Shown here: piece after piece, positions 34,808 through 47,234 of the stretch
How the letters are laid out: every line of letters begins with the position of its first letter
How positions within the stretch are numbered: position 1 is the stretch's first letter
NCBI GenBank assembly: GCA_033807695.1
Contig: CM066307.1
Span: 248,001-312,000 of the forward strand
Reading direction: 5' to 3'
DNA from: Daedaleopsis sinensis
Taxonomy: Eukaryota > Basidiomycota > Agaricomycetes > Polyporales > Polyporaceae
Length of the DNA stretch: 64,000 bases
Made by a program: the position numbers and the translations under genes
The notes under the pieces: generated by a model
What the model was told of the DNA's origin: nothing
Databases searched by the model: none
Seen by the model: only the letters and a program-made list of their open reading frames with translations

Positions 34808-37800
34808 TCATTCGTCGTCTCCGAGTCCTTGGTCTGCCCCACCTGCGCCTTCCCCGGCCCCAGCGCCCTCACCAGCCCCGGCCTCTTGCTGCTCTTCGTC
34901 CGGCTGACGTGGGTCCTCAGCGCGCCCAATAGTTGTCATATCAAATCCTAGTTTCTCGACGACAAAGTATCGTCTCGCATAGAGCCGCTCAAAATCGGGA
35001 TGGTCGTGTTCGCGCGGGCGTGGGGTAAGGGGTACCATTGCGACAACTAAGAGAATGTCTTGAATGCGGATGACTTCGCGAGAGGCGTCCGGCTGATACT
35101 GGCATGCGAGCAACACACCATGGCTGAGTTTCGCGATTGCAGGGTCTGGGTGCGTGTATTTTGAGACCATCGCGAGCGACAGTGTCTCCCGCGTTCCATC
35201 TTGATGTACTCGGTCTATCTGGAAGAAGTAGCGGACCTCGGCGAACTCCCCACCACGCAGCTGATGATACAAGATGCATCGAGTCAGAGTGCGAACACAG
35301 GCCCGGGGTACATAATGTGAGAGGTAACAGAAACTCACCTTTACCATGCGGTTCCGATGTACCGAGCGATCTCCGCGCTCGAACTCCTCCTCCTTCCAGG
35401 CAGTGCGAGCAATCTGGCCGTTCGGCAGGAGGACACGAGGCCATTTCCAAGCGTGTGGAGTCCATGACTCGGGGTAAGGGATGTTGTGTGCGTCAAGATA
35501 GGTCCGGAGTGCAGTGTTTTCCAGTGGCGAGTCCAACTTGCGAAAAGTCCGATCGCGCCCATAGCCCAGTAGCATATAGCCGTCGCCGAGATCACGAGAG
35601 TCCTTCGGGGGCTGGTCCTCGTCCTCGAACAGCTGGGGAAAGAGGGTCTGCAAGGCACAGACCTGTGCGCGACGTGTGCCTCGATTAGCGAGGTTGGCAT
35701 ACATATCTTTGTGACCCTTGTGCAACCCGATCTCGCGCGTGAGATTGCCGATGGCATTCTCGAGGGCCCATTGAGAATGAAGCCAGGCCGGACCAACCCG
35801 GACACCCTCGGGGATGAGATGGGTGAGAAGATGAATGCTGTGGCGACAGAAATGTAGCCGATCAACCCGGCGTTGATAGAACTTCTTCTCGAAGTCCTCA
35901 ACAAACTCGACGAGTAGCTTGTGGTACACTGGGCGTAGCGCGGTCGGTGTCTCGACCAGAAGTGCGAAACGAGCACCTGCAACGAGCTTGCAGTAGTGCT
36001 CGTAGTACTCGTCGTCTTGAATAGCCCAGAGGAGACCAGGCAGCAGGCCGTAGTAATAGTACATGAATTCCCAAGCTTTGTAGCCGCTCGAGATCTTCTC
36101 AGCCGGATTCCGAGGGGGTCTGTCGAACGAACTAGGGAGAAAATATGTCGCCTCAGCCACAAGAGCGCCGTGTTTCTCCCACTCTTCGTCGCCAAAGAGT
36201 GCCGCCCAAGGCCAAGTTCTCACATCATCTGTAGGAGAGCATCGGAAAGTCCCTCGTAGCAACCCTATCATGATTTCGGTAATGTTCAAGGCCAGATGGT
36301 GCATGATGTCAGCAGGGAAGGACGTAGGGATGCCGAAGTTGCTTGGGAGGCCGCTGAAGATGGACGGTTTGGCAATCCCGGTTGCGAGCCGGTTCCGCTC
36401 GTACTCAGCCTGAGTACGAGAGGCTAGCACCTTGTTGAGCTCGCTGTTGTACTCGGCCGTTGCTGCTGCGCTAGATAGGGGCACAGCGCGCCTGACTTTG
36501 TAGTCAGGATGGTCGCTCCCGCGCACAGTGTAGTTGTCCGGCTTGAGCATCGCGGGATAGTAGTGGCTAGCGCGAGGTTTGCGCCGGCCTCGCAAAGGGC
36601 AGAACAGACGACAGCCATGCGAGCCACAGTGGCCGACCAGCCCGTTGATGTAAGACATAGCAACCGTGTCGGCAGTAGCGAAGACAATGATGGGCCGGGC
36701 AGTGAAATAGTCATCAGTGCGTGCGTCCCAGATCTTCAGGCCCTCTCTCTGAAGAGCGGCGACATGGTATAGCCCAGGAAACAGAAAAGAGTCGAGGTCC
36801 TTGGGCTTGTGAGGCCCGGGGATGAAAGCACCAGGTAGAACATAACGCTTCTTGTAGCGTAGCTTCGGAGACAAGTCCATCAAGATCCAGATGTACACCC
36901 AGCAGTCCGATTGTTTGTGTTCATACAGCTGCGCGCCATCAACCGAGAACATCAAGGTCAGATCGTTGGTCCCGATTAGACCCTCGTCGACGGCAGAGCA
37001 AAATTCTTCCGAGTAATAGACGTCGTCGCAGCTGTCGAAAGTACCGCCCTCGTTCATGATGTTCTCGAAGCCAGCCATGACGCGCTCGCGATGGCGCATG
37101 CGCTCAGCGCCGTCGGGCGTGCGGTAGAGGACTTGCGCCTGTGGACCCAGTAACAGCGTGTTAAAGGTTTGTCTAGCTACCTTCTTGCGCCCATCCCATC
37201 GGTAGCGACGTTGTTGACAGAACGTGCAGCGCGCTTTCTGCGCGTACGGGCCCGTGTAGGCAATGCAACTGTTCGGGCACATGTCGGTGACTAGTGGTTT
37301 GACGCCTGTGAGCTGCTCGACGACCTTTTTCATCCGCTTGTAGGACGGGATCTCGGCATCCGGGTCGTGGTCAAGATGGATGCCACGGTTGTCCATGTAC
37401 GTCTTCTCACTTCCGTTCTTCGTGAAGAGAAGCAGGGAGGTGCGAAGGTCTTTCTGCTCCTGGAGGTCGACAGGCACAGCTAGAGGGCAGCGTAGGTTCT
37501 TGATGTCGTGCCGAGACATCCCCGAGTCCTCGAGGGCAGCTTCCTTGAGCAACTTGATGTACTGCTGCGATCGCCTCAGATCGTGGAGGTGAGCCTCAAC
37601 AGGAGCGCCTGTACGTTCGTGCCAGGGAATCTGCCCGTCTTGCTGGGGATCCCGGGGAGGCGGGAGTGGCGAAGGTGAACGTGGGGGAGGCGAAAGCGGG
37701 GGAGGCAGAGGAGGCGGGGGAGGAGGGGAAGGCGGCGGTGGCGGGGGTGGCGGCGGCGACGGCGACGGCGACGCTTGACGAGGTGAAGACCAAGGCGGCG

Positions 37801-37858
37801 GCTGCGGCGAAGCCTGGCGAGGCGGAGACCAAGGCGGTGGCGGGAATGGGGGAGCCAT
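34808..37858 (-). CDS. Tnp2 (CACTA-like) transposase of the complete element
   Basis: The frame is open for 1016 codons, but 35261-35338 is best read as a 78-nt intron whose length is a multiple of three (GTGAGT donor, CATCAG acceptor). The spliced product is 990 aa from 35339-37858 plus 34808-35260. Residues 2-75 are almost pure Pro/Ser/Arg. Then come CPNSCIAYTGPYAQKARCTF, the Tnp2 Cys block, and the core MFSVDGAQLYEHKQSDCWVY, GAFIPGPHKPKDLDSFLF and GHCGSHGCRLFCP, with candidate catalytic Asp residues in the first two. Further on is LHSQWALENAIGNL. It is a different Tnp2 lineage from the one at 19-22.7 kb. Confidence 0.88.
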   Translation of the reverse strand: MAPPFPPPPWSPPRQASPQPPPWSSPRQASPSPSPPPPPPPPPSPPPPPPLPPPLSPPPRSPSPLPPPRDPQQDGQIPWHERTGAPVEAHLHDLRRSQQYIKLLKEAALEDSGMSRHDIKNLRCPLAVPVDLQEQKDLRTSLLLFTKNGSEKTYMDNRGIHLDHDPDAEIPSYKRMKKVVEQLTGVKPLVTDMCPNSCIAYTGPYAQKARCTFCQQRRYRWDGRKKVARQTFNTLLLGPQAQVLYRTPDGAERMRHRERVMAGFENIMNEGGTFDSCDDVYYSEEFCSAVDEGLIGTNDLTLMFSVDGAQLYEHKQSDCWVYIWILMDLSPKLRYKKRYVLPGAFIPGPHKPKDLDSFLFPGLYHVAALQREGLKIWDARTDDYFTARPIIVFATADTVAMSYINGLVGHCGSHGCRLFCPLRGRRKPRASHYYPAMLKPDNYTVRGSDHPDYKVRRAVPLSSAAATAEYNSELNKVLASRTQAEYERNRLATGIAKPSIFSGLPSNFGIPTSFPADIMHHLALNITEIMIGLLRGTFRCSPTDDVRTWPWAALFGDEEWEKHGALVAEATYFLPSSFDRPPRNPAEKISSGYKAWEFMYYYYGLLPGLLWAIQDDEYYEHYCKLVAGARFALLVETPTALRPVYHKLLVEFVEDFEKKFYQRRVDRLHFCRHSIHLLTHLIPEGVRVGPAWLHSQWALENAIGNLTREIGLHKGHKDMYANLANRGTRRAQVCALQTLFPQLFEDEDQPPKDSRDLGDGYMLLGYGRDRTFRKLDSPLENTALRTYLDAHNIPYPESWTPHAWKWPRVLLPNGQIARTAWKEEEFERGDRSVHRNRMVKVSFCYLSHYVPRACVRTLTRCILYHQLRGGEFAEVRYFFQIDRVHQDGTRETLSLAMVSKYTHPDPAIAKLSHGVLLACQYQPDASREVIRIQDILLVVAMVPLTPRPREHDHPDFERLYARRYFVVEKLGFDMTTIGRAEDPRQPDEEQQEAGAGEGAGAGEGAGGADQGLGDDE

Positions 37859-38475
37859 GTTGGCATCAGATGGCTATATGCACAATAATAATGGTCAGTC
37901 GAATATTTATGTGTGCTATACTGCCCCACTTACGCCTGCATCATCGTCCGCAACCTTCCTACGCTTCGCGGGAGGTCCGTGGTTCTCGAGCGCGCCTCGA
38001 ATGGCACGCTGCAGGTCGTCCCTTCGGAATTGGGCATGTGTCTTGAATCGTGTCTTGCTAATCTGTGTAAGCTCTCCACCACACCCCTCCATGCAGTCGC
38101 AGTATTCGAGCTCGATCGACGACTGCAATGGCATCTTGAATGTCGAGATATGCGGCCGGGCGGAAGGAAGGGGTGCGGGAGGGGTGCGGGAGTACTTAAG
38201 TCAAGAGCACACGCTAACGCACCTATGCTTTTCAACAGCACGGCGGAGCAATTCTCACGCATGCTTAGCTGTCTCAAAACGTTAAGGAATAACAACACTG
38301 CGAGCATGGTTAAAACGACGCGATGGTAGCATACAAGAGTGCAAGACGCTTCGAGACGCCCACAAGACGCGTCGCGCTCGAGACGCCCGTGGAGCCCTTG
38401 CGCGCTCGTGACCGTGTTTCCCCGTCCCCCTCCGCCATCTCACCACCTCCTACGGGCTCCTCCGGATGCCTACGA

Positions 38476-38501
38476 TTAAATCCGCGTGAGGTTTCACTGG
38501 G
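38476..38501 (-). repeat. Right terminal inverted repeat of the CACTA element
   Basis: Reverse complement of the left end, finishing GGTTTCACTGGG and followed directly by the second TGTCACC. Confidence 0.92.
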
Positions 38502-38508
38502 TGTCACC

Positions 38509-41500
38509 GCGCGCCGGACTGCTCACCACGACCTTCCCTCCCCGGCGCGCCGCGTCCGCTCCAACGCACCGCGACGGCTCCCAAGGGCCCCGGTGCCAAC
38601 CCTATTGCGTTATGACGGGCGATTGTCAGGCTGATATCGTTCTGGGAGGGCAAGGCCAGTCTGGCGGCGGGAGATCGGTCCGTACAAAGTCATCTAATCA
38701 CTCATCTTAGTTACCAAATTGATACGACTTTCTCACAGGTCCCCGCGCAAACCTGGCTACTCCCCGGCGTCCGATGAGTCCCGTTTCATATCATTCGGGG
38801 GTGCTACCATACATCTCAGTGCAGCATTCCTACAACAACGCAGGCGAACTTGCTGTGTTCCTGACCCAATCATTAAATGAACAGTCTCGTTGCGTCAACG
38901 TTGCACCCTGTCGCTCCGAGGGCTCAGTAAGTACAACACGTTCTATACTTGGCGCCGTCTTGCGCTGGTAACCATCGTGCCAAGTTGCAACTCGTGCCGT
39001 CCGGTATCGGTTAGTATGTCACTGTCGGACCGCGGGCGCATCGGTGGCGCACACAGATTACTTGTGCACATGCACTTCAATACATGAGCATGGTGGGATG
39101 TGCATGCATATGGCAGCCAGCGGGTGCACTCTCTCAGTCTGCTTCTGTATCATCTTATCGTCAAGGTATTGGCAGACGTACGCACCGTGTTCGCCGCCGA
39201 GCCAGGCTTCTCAATTGCAAGCCCGTCTCCGCAATCTGTCTAGTCAGGAGACGAGACGTCTGCCAAGAGCATGATACTTTGTATGCCAGGGACGAGCGGC
39301 GTAACGTACGTGCTTGCTCATCAAGTTCGTATACGTACTCCACGTAAATCTACAACTCACACTCAAGCTAAGTACGTATACGTTCCCAGTACCAGCTCGA
39401 GATTCCGACACGAGCTACTTATCTTCCAACAAACTTCTTCCCGGGTTGAGCTCATGATGCATGTCGGACACGACGTAAGTACTCGGCGAGTACATCACAG
39501 CTTGGCGATGTGATTAGTGATTAGTACCAGTTGAGCCTCGGACTACACGTACGCACACGACTCGGACCAAGTGGACATCTTGACAAGTTCCAACTTCCGA
39601 GTCGTAGTAAGTAGTAAGTACTCGCGCACCCGCGATCTCGGGCTCAAGTCCCCGATCTAACGTCCACTGAAGAGTGAGACCTCCGCGAACAGCAACTCCC
39701 GCCCGAAGCTGCTGCGCAGATCCACATCACCGAGGGTACTTACCGGTGTGAGGTGTGAGTGCATGATGATCTCGTTTAGCATGCATGCGCTGCCTTATCA
39801 GTCCGATGCTTCCTCCGGAGTCCGAAGCCGGACGTGCAGAGATATGTATCTAGATCTCTCCGCTATGCATATGTACTGCTACTAGTCGTACTAGGATGTG
39901 ATCTCGCTCGTCTTAATCTGAGACCTGAGTTCAAAGGTCTGACCAGCAAGCCTGAAATAAGTACCATGGATGCAGTACCTACTAGTGCGGCTGAAGTGCC
40001 CAAGCTGGGAGCGGGCTGATGAACTTGGACGAGCCAAGCGTAAGCAAGCGTCGTCCTCGGAGGAGAACGTCAGCTGCAGAACGCCTAAATCTAAATATGG
40101 AAGAACGCATCATCTAGTACCCAAGCAAGTAATTAATCGCCGCCTCCCCGCGCCAGAACCGCGGTAGCGTGCGCACGTCTCACCACCGTCACTGAGAGGC
40201 AGAAATGCGACTGCAGACTCTGAGTACTGAGTACTGAGTACTGAGTCTCGACAGTCTGTGAGGATCTAGAGGACGCGGATGAGCGGATGGAGAGAGTCGG
40301 ATCCCGGACGCCGACGCACCGATCATGTTGTACATAACGTTCTAGCGCCGTCCTCCTCTTCGAACAGAGTGTGTTAACATGCACCGAGGATGAGCGCTGA
40401 GCGCTGAGCTCGTAGTCAGTGCCAGCTGCCTGTCCTGGAGTGGTTTGGCATGGCGCGGGTAAACGAACGTACGTACGCGCACCTGCTGAATAACGTGTAA
40501 CGAGTTCACATGTACAGTTATAGCTTCCTCCACCGGACACACTCACCTGGACCAGATATTCAAGCTTAAGATGTGCTTGCGTGCCTTCAAGGCGTGCTCG
40601 CCAACTGTACAGTGTACTTGCGGCACCTAGGCCCTCCGAGAGAGCGGTAGGGCGGGGCCCACCTTAAGAGTGAGTAATGGGTCAGCGATGTGCCGTGCCG
40701 GCGGTCTCACCTTAGCTCGAGCAGGACTAGCGACTAGTGGTGGCCGGTGGCTGCCGCGCTAGCCACACCGGCAGGTGCCATGGATCCTGTAGAGGTCTAG
40801 CACTGAGCACTGAGTACTGAGTAGTGAGTAGCTGGAGCGCAGAGGCCCAAAGACCCAGAACTGAGAATCCTATAGCCGGGTGCGTGTTCTGATATCGAGG
40901 CTCCAGTCATATTTCCGGATCCGCGACCCGTCCTGCGGGCTCCTGCCGCCTGCGGGCTCGTCTGGAGACTGGGCTCGTGCACCGCACGCACGCCCACCGT
41001 GGTGACGACGTTCGGAAGCTATTCTGCATCATGCGTTCAGTATGACGAGGTCGACCACGTCAGACGCAGAGTCTCAGTCTGAGCAAGCCGCGAACACAGG
41101 CCGGCCGGTACGCGGCGTAGCTACTCACAATATGCAGTCTGAGATCGTCTGCAACTCAAAGACAAATGAGATCTGAATCTAGAGCCGTCGACGCTCGCAC
41201 TAAGCTGTATACGCACCAGTAGCGCGGCAGTCATCTGCCCACCGACGACGTCAGGCGGTGCGTAGCGCAAGTCGTCTGCGAGCGTCCGGCCGGGCACGAG
41301 GCGTCGGCCGCGTCCCGTGCGTGCGTTCGAAGTGGCAAGTGCGGCAACCGGCGCGGCCGACGACTCACGGTGGAACGTGTCGACCGCTATCTGCCTTTGC
41401 AGCGGCGACTCCGGGCCCTCGGTGCAGCACGCCATATATGCCGGTACCAGTGTCACTGTCGGTGGGTAACGGTCGTCGGTAGACGAAGGTTCGACCCGGA

Positions 41501-44500
41501 CAATTGACGGCCAGGTCGCCCGCACCGCTAGCGCTGCTCAGATCTTGCCTCGAGGCTCGCCTTCCGTGCAGCTGTGGAACCTGGAACCTGGAACCCGGAA
41601 GGGTGTGCGCCATCAGTGTGTACGGTAGCCTCGCCTCGTGTGCATGCACCCTCGCACTCTCAGGCCTCAGGCTGCGGCGGGGAACGACCGGACCCCCAGC
41701 TGATCTGTCCAGCAGCTGCCGTAGACGTCTCGTCACCGCGAGTGTCAAGATAGGGATAGGGCGTGGCATGCGCACTGGCAGGGAAGCAGCGGGAAGCCCA
41801 TCGACAGTACAGCCGGCGCACGGCCGCGGCGTCCTGATTCGCTGAGTTGCGAAAGGCGGCGTTCGCGCCTTCGGACTCGGACGCGCCAGCCGTGCGCACG
41901 CGCCCTGCTGTGCATCCTCGTATTGCGCGAATCTTCGGGAAGCGGGGGGGCAAGCGTGAGTGGGAGAGTCGAGCGCGCCTGAGAAGCGGCGGGAGCGTTG
42001 GAAGCGTCCGCCCTCGCGTAACCGGCGTAAGCGGGATGCCTATCTTGCGGGCAGGGCGTATATGTAAGTACAGGACCCGGGGGAAGGGACGTAGGAGGTC
42101 CGCCGAGGCCCGCTATCTGGGAGGCGGGTGCACAGCTGAAATCCTGCCTGCACTTCTGCTTCATTAGTTAACATTAATATGGTCCGAGGAACACGGCGAC
42201 CGTTGATATTGAGGAAGGGGAAGAAGAAGAAGAGGCCGGATGTACATAGATACGACCGCGGTCAGACTTGCTCTCACAGCAGAACAGAACAGAACAGAAG
42301 CTCTGACCGCGGCCGAAACTGTGCTGAGTGCTGCACTGAAACTATGAGCTTGGGCGGGGCACGTGTCCGCCATGGCCAACGCCGCACGACAGGACGAAGC
42401 TTAAGCTTGAGCGTGGACGCCGCCTCGAGGCTCGCGCTCTCCCCAGGAGTGTGGGGATAGACAGGGATAGACCCAAGACGGAACTAGACGCACCTCGCAG
42501 TCTCCACGGTAATTATATGGCTTCTCCCAGCGATCCGGCGGCGAGTCGCTCTGCGGCGGCGCAGCACTTGCTAGATAGTGCGGTTGGTCTTAGTCGAGAA
42601 CGTCACGGTATTGACGACCGCGGCCAACCACATATTCACGGGACTCGGAACATACCTTGCGTTCATGTCCAGTGACCGCTGTCACTACGGATGCAGTGCA
42701 TTAGGACAGGATGATAGATAGCGCGCGGCGAGTGCAGTATACACGTACCTGCACGGTATCCACGATCCATGAGTGTCCGCCGCAGTTGACGTCGAATGCG
42801 TACATTGCGACTTGGACCATCAAAAGCGGCTTATCCCGAAGCTCTTCGTTGGTTCCACACAGTTTCAACTTCGATATTGAACCAAAGATCTAGAACTGTG
42901 CCTTCTTTGGAATCCATGGTAGGACGTCCGCGAGTGGAGCCGTGGCTGAATGTAGGCCTCAGTATACACCGGCGATACATCGATACACTCTACAGCCATC
43001 AGCGAGTACTGCCAGCACTAGAGTCGCCGTGCCTGGCTCGGTAGCTGCAGAGGACCGAGCGACCTGCGCGCCCCTTGGAGCTGCTGTCAGACGAACAAGC
43101 TTCCAAGTACTGCAGCTGTACGTACATTACAGTTTTTGTTTCGCGGCTTCAGAGCGCGACGTTGGACGCTTGCAATTGAACGTTCCCCGCGATGCCACAG
43201 ACCGGGCCCGTCCGCGTCGCGCGCGCGCGCCGCTCTCGGAGTCTCCTCGACGAACGCCGGTCACCTCGGCCTGCAGACCGGACGGTCAATAAGTAGAGCG
43301 CCATTCCGGCTAGCTTCCACGATGCTTGCTCACCGTCAGTGGTACCTCTGGCGGTGATTAGGATCTTCGGAGATCGGAGATCTTCGCTCAGCAAGTACTC
43401 GCTGTCCGACGCTGAGGTCTCAGAAACAAGCCGCGAGCCGGCGCGCCGCGATCGAATCTACCGCGTCGACGATACACAGGGGGCGGGGGCGGGGAGCACT
43501 ATTCAATAGTAGTAGTAGTAGTAGTACTCACGTCACCCATGATACATGGCCACTGGTAAGCCAAGTTGGGTTTCGAGCTCCAAGCTCAAGCTTCATGCTT
43601 CGACCGGTTGGACTTGGTCTCGCGACCTAGTGTCGCGGGTGCGGTCATCCTCGGCCTTGGAACTGTGGAGGCGTAGCGCTTAGCGACCGTGGCCTCGACG
43701 CCCGCAGGAGGTTTGAACATTGAACGTTGAACGTTGAACGTTGAACGTTACCATTACATGCAGAGTGCACACAGCAGCAGCGGCCGCGTCGGATGCGCAG
43801 CAGGCTGAGGTCACGGCGGCGGCGGCGGCGTGGCGGGCGGACCGGGCGATCGACTCGGCAGGCTTAGCGGGGTGGGTTCAGCTTCCAATAATACCAAGTA
43901 ATAGTGCTTGCAGCCAACTTGCGCCGCGGAAAGAACGTATACGTACAGATGCATGTAGAGAGGCCCATGGCCAAGAGGACTCGGTTCGAAGGTGGAGACC
44001 GGGAACCTGCCCATGGAATGCATATGGACGCGCGGGGTCCGGGAGAGCGGTACGCTGCAGGATGAGTAAGTCCAGGAGCTCGAGGCTAAGTATAGCGGCT
44101 TAAAGTTATGGTGGCCCCGCGGTCGTGCTATAGCTAGGACGGGCACGAGTAGGCTTGTTCATCCTAGGAGGAGGGGTGCGGGTGACCCCCGTGGGAACGG
44201 CGGAGTTCGAACGCACCTGAGGCTTTCGTGAGCGCCTGCTCTCTCCAAGCGCCCAGTCACCCAGGCTCAGAGACGAATGGACTCCGTACACATCCTTGAA
44301 GCACCCATGCCTCCAAATAATCGCAGGAAGTATTCAGTATATCTCTCAGTAACATCCTGCAGAATTGAGAACATGCTCAAGGCTATAGATATGGTGGGGA
44401 GTCTTCGCTCATGTATCCATTGAAGCTCCGACGTTCCCACGGGGGTCACCCGCACCCCCCCTCCTAGGATGGTCCAGCCTCTCCTCAGAGGGACGAAGAG

Positions 44501-47234
44501 CGAGAGGGTGGTTTACGAGCCTAGGCACGAGACCTGGTGAGTATGCATTGATCAGCGTATTAGAGGGTTTGGTATAGCGCTTGCCGGTTGGAGGATCGAC
44601 GTGCCATTCTTGACGTGCTGGCGCTGAGCGCTGCAGGGCAGATCCAGCTGCAGGGATGTGAGCAAGTACTTGGCTGGCATGTTAGTACTATGGAGGAGCT
44701 ACCCCGGCGCCCCCAAACCCGAGCCCGCGGCATGATCGCCTTGAGCGACAGATAGACTACAAGCTATAGCTACTACAAGCGTGGATGAGACCGCGCGGGA
44801 CGTCAGGCGATCCATTCTTCGAGCGTAGACTTGTCGTCGCCGGTCGGCACACCCGTTGTCAGGTGAGCGCCGGCGACTCCGTCCCCTACGCATGCGCAGT
44901 CCGCTCAGGGATCATATCTCTCGTCCATACAGCTAAGAGAGCAAGCAAAGTCGCACGACCTCGGCCGCATGCCCTCGAGCGCGTACAGATGCATACATCC
45001 ATCCGAGTCCCCTATTCATAGCTCGGCGCCGCCCGAGCGCGATATCCCATCCAAGTCCGCAGCGGCGCGAACATCGAAGAGCGGAGCGGGGGTGATGAGG
45101 GTGTGATGCAGCCGGATAAACCGGGAACATGCATGCGCATATCTACAGGATGATGTAGACAGTAGTGACACTCACCTGGACCATGGATGAATCGATGATG
45201 GAGGCAGTATCGTACACCAGGGCACAACAGTGCACCCGACGTACTAGCTGTACGAGCACCCCGGACATCATTGACTGCGAGCGAGATCGTACTCAGATGA
45301 TAGAGAACGAGATGAACGAGATACAGATAGAGGCGTCCGCCACCCCGCCCCACCCTAGCATGGCCACTGATGGCTGCATCTGACACCGTACACGGTTCGA
45401 AGTCAGCGAACGCGTCCGTGTGTTTATATCCGCGTCGCCGTGTCGGCGTTCGGCCCTCGGGGGAACGGGTCGTACGCGGGCGTGAGCACAGCGCGGGCGG
45501 GTGTTCCTCGTACGAGCGAGGAAAGCGGACGGTGCAGCGCGTGGTTATTCCCATCTGGCGTGGGCTCGCGTGCAGCGTGGCTTGGAGCACGTCAGGGTAG
45601 GTCGACGTCAGGGTCGACAGGGTAGGTCTGTGCCTATTTGATACTAGAGTCGGACCCAATCGCCTGCTTGATGGGTCCGAGGCGGACAATTGCGTGTATA
45701 TACATGGCATACGCACCTCGAGCTCACATGCCCGCCCCCGGGGGTGCAGCCGAACGCTCTGAGCCCCCGTCGTCACGCCCGGTGCTCCGCGAAGGTGGAT
45801 AGCCGGAACTTGAAGGTGGGCTGATACAGTTATAGAGCTCAGGGTGTGGGTGCGGGTGCAGCGGGTGTTCCCACTTGGAGATATTCTTCCGCGTCTTGGC
45901 GAGGTGGACCAGGGGTCACGATCGCTGCCCGTGGTGGAAGGTGCGCCTGGAAAGCAGGAGGTCGGGGGCAGTATGCAAAAGGTGAGTACGCATGCCTGAG
46001 TGGCCATGGGGTATCGACGATTGACATGCGCAGGGCGCACACGAATGAGAGAAGGGTGTCGGCGTCCGATGGCTCGCAGTATGTCGGCATAGACTGAACC
46101 TCGAGATGGTCACGAATTACCGTCAGCAGCAGGAGCAGAGGAGGCGGCATCGAGCGTTGGCGGCATCTGGGAGCGACATGTACGCAGGCGAGGCTCTGAG
46201 GAACTGCGCCGATACCGCGGCGCGCGCGGATGGCATGGAGTACTTAGTTGCGAGGGCGCGTAGGCTAGGGAGGGGACCACGACGGCGATCTCCAGGACAC
46301 GCTGTGGACGACGGTGGAGCAGAAAAGACCGGGTGAGAGAACGGAGGACACGATGTGGAGAGCGGAGGAGCATCACCTGAACGACGACCCTCGACGACTG
46401 ATCGCACTCGGCTGCTTATGCTTCAGCACAGGAACTCCATCGCCATGATGTTGCGCGGGATCAGTGCACGAGCGGGGCGGGGCAGGGAGTGCTGAGGACA
46501 GAGGCCGGGCAGCGAAGGCGGGCGTGGGGGACGACGAAGGCGGGAGAATCGGTGCCGGCGGGCGCAGAGGAGGCGGGAGGGGATGACGCAGCGGGCTCGG
46601 TGGTAGAGCTGGACGAGGACTGGGCCGGATACGGTAAAGTCAGTGGCGTGATGGGGTAGACACCGCCCAAGGCTACCCCGAAAGGGGTGTGAAGGATCCA
46701 GCCGGGTGGATAGGCCTCGACCTGCGCCCAGGACAGTGGCTCGCGACGGGATAGGCAAAGAATGTGATCATGGGGTGCGTCCGTGCGAGAGAGAAGCGTC
46801 GCCCAAGGAAGTCCGCGAGCGTGCATGGGAGTGCACCACTCGACGGTGTCGCGCTGGGCCTCGCTGTACGTGCGCCCGTACGCTCGCGCTCGAGAGCGAG
46901 GACGCATCGAGGGCGGCGGCGGAAGACGCGGCGGGAGAAGGCGGGGGGCGGCGGGGGGCGGGAGGAGAGATAAGGAACGATCGGGGATCTCAGATTGGAA
47001 TATGAAATGGGACGATGGGCGGCTACGGAGGCGGAGAACACCAACGACGGAGGTGCACAGGCTTAGGCCTGCTTAGGCTCAGGGCTGCTCAACCCAGACG
47101 ACCGGCCAATCCCTCCACTCATCCTCGTATCAGACAAACATATCATCTCAGACGTTTCTTCACCAACCTTATTCTGCCCTCTATCTCCTCCTCCCTCCAT
47201 CTCCCTCCTCCTCCCCCTCCGACTCCGCCGCGCC
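38509..47234. other. Gene-poor region of about 8.7 kb
   Basis: No gene is supported on either strand. The sequence has many GTAC/TACGTA-rich patches and short tandem runs: ACTGAGT-type repeats near 40220-40245 and 40800-40830, TAG triplets near 43507-43528, and an 8-bp TTGAACGT repeat near 43722-43748. A 312-bp inverted-repeat element lies at 44160-44471. The last 150 bp before 47235 is pyrimidine-rich and probably the phosphatase leader. Confidence 0.5.
44160..44471. mobile_element. Short inverted-repeat element (MITE-like), 312 bp
   Basis: Arms 44160-44205 and 44426-44471 are reverse complements over 46 bp with two mismatches, starting CATCCTAGGAGG. The 220-bp centre encodes nothing. I could not see a target-site duplication in the flanks, so mobility is inferred only from the arm structure. 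Confidence 0.6.

Larger units (their letters stand above)
30425..38501. mobile_element. Complete-looking CACTA/Tnp2 DNA transposon, 8,077 bp
   Basis: The ends are perfect inverted repeats: CCCAGTGAAACCTCACGCGG starts the left end, and its continuation to 26 bp matches the reverse complement of the right end. Both ends are flanked by the 7-bp direct repeat TGTCACC (30418-30424 and 38502-38508), which looks like a target-site duplication. Inside are a Tnp2 transposase (34808-37858, minus), a 296-aa companion gene (33684-34701, plus) and a 674-aa companion gene (30847-33406, minus). Intact ends plus open frames suggest recent mobility. The 7-bp duplication is longer than the 2-4 bp usual for CACTA elements. 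Confidence 0.9.

Noticed and set aside
40210..40250. Short spaced ACTGAGT repeats, considered as a CRISPR-like array
   Set aside because: The repeats are directly adjacent and degenerate, with no unique spacers, in a eukaryotic genome.
45012..46040. 342-codon minus-strand open frame
   Set aside because: It has no recognisable motif, irregular composition, and overlaps other equally long frames in a GC-rich intergenic stretch; it is most likely chance.
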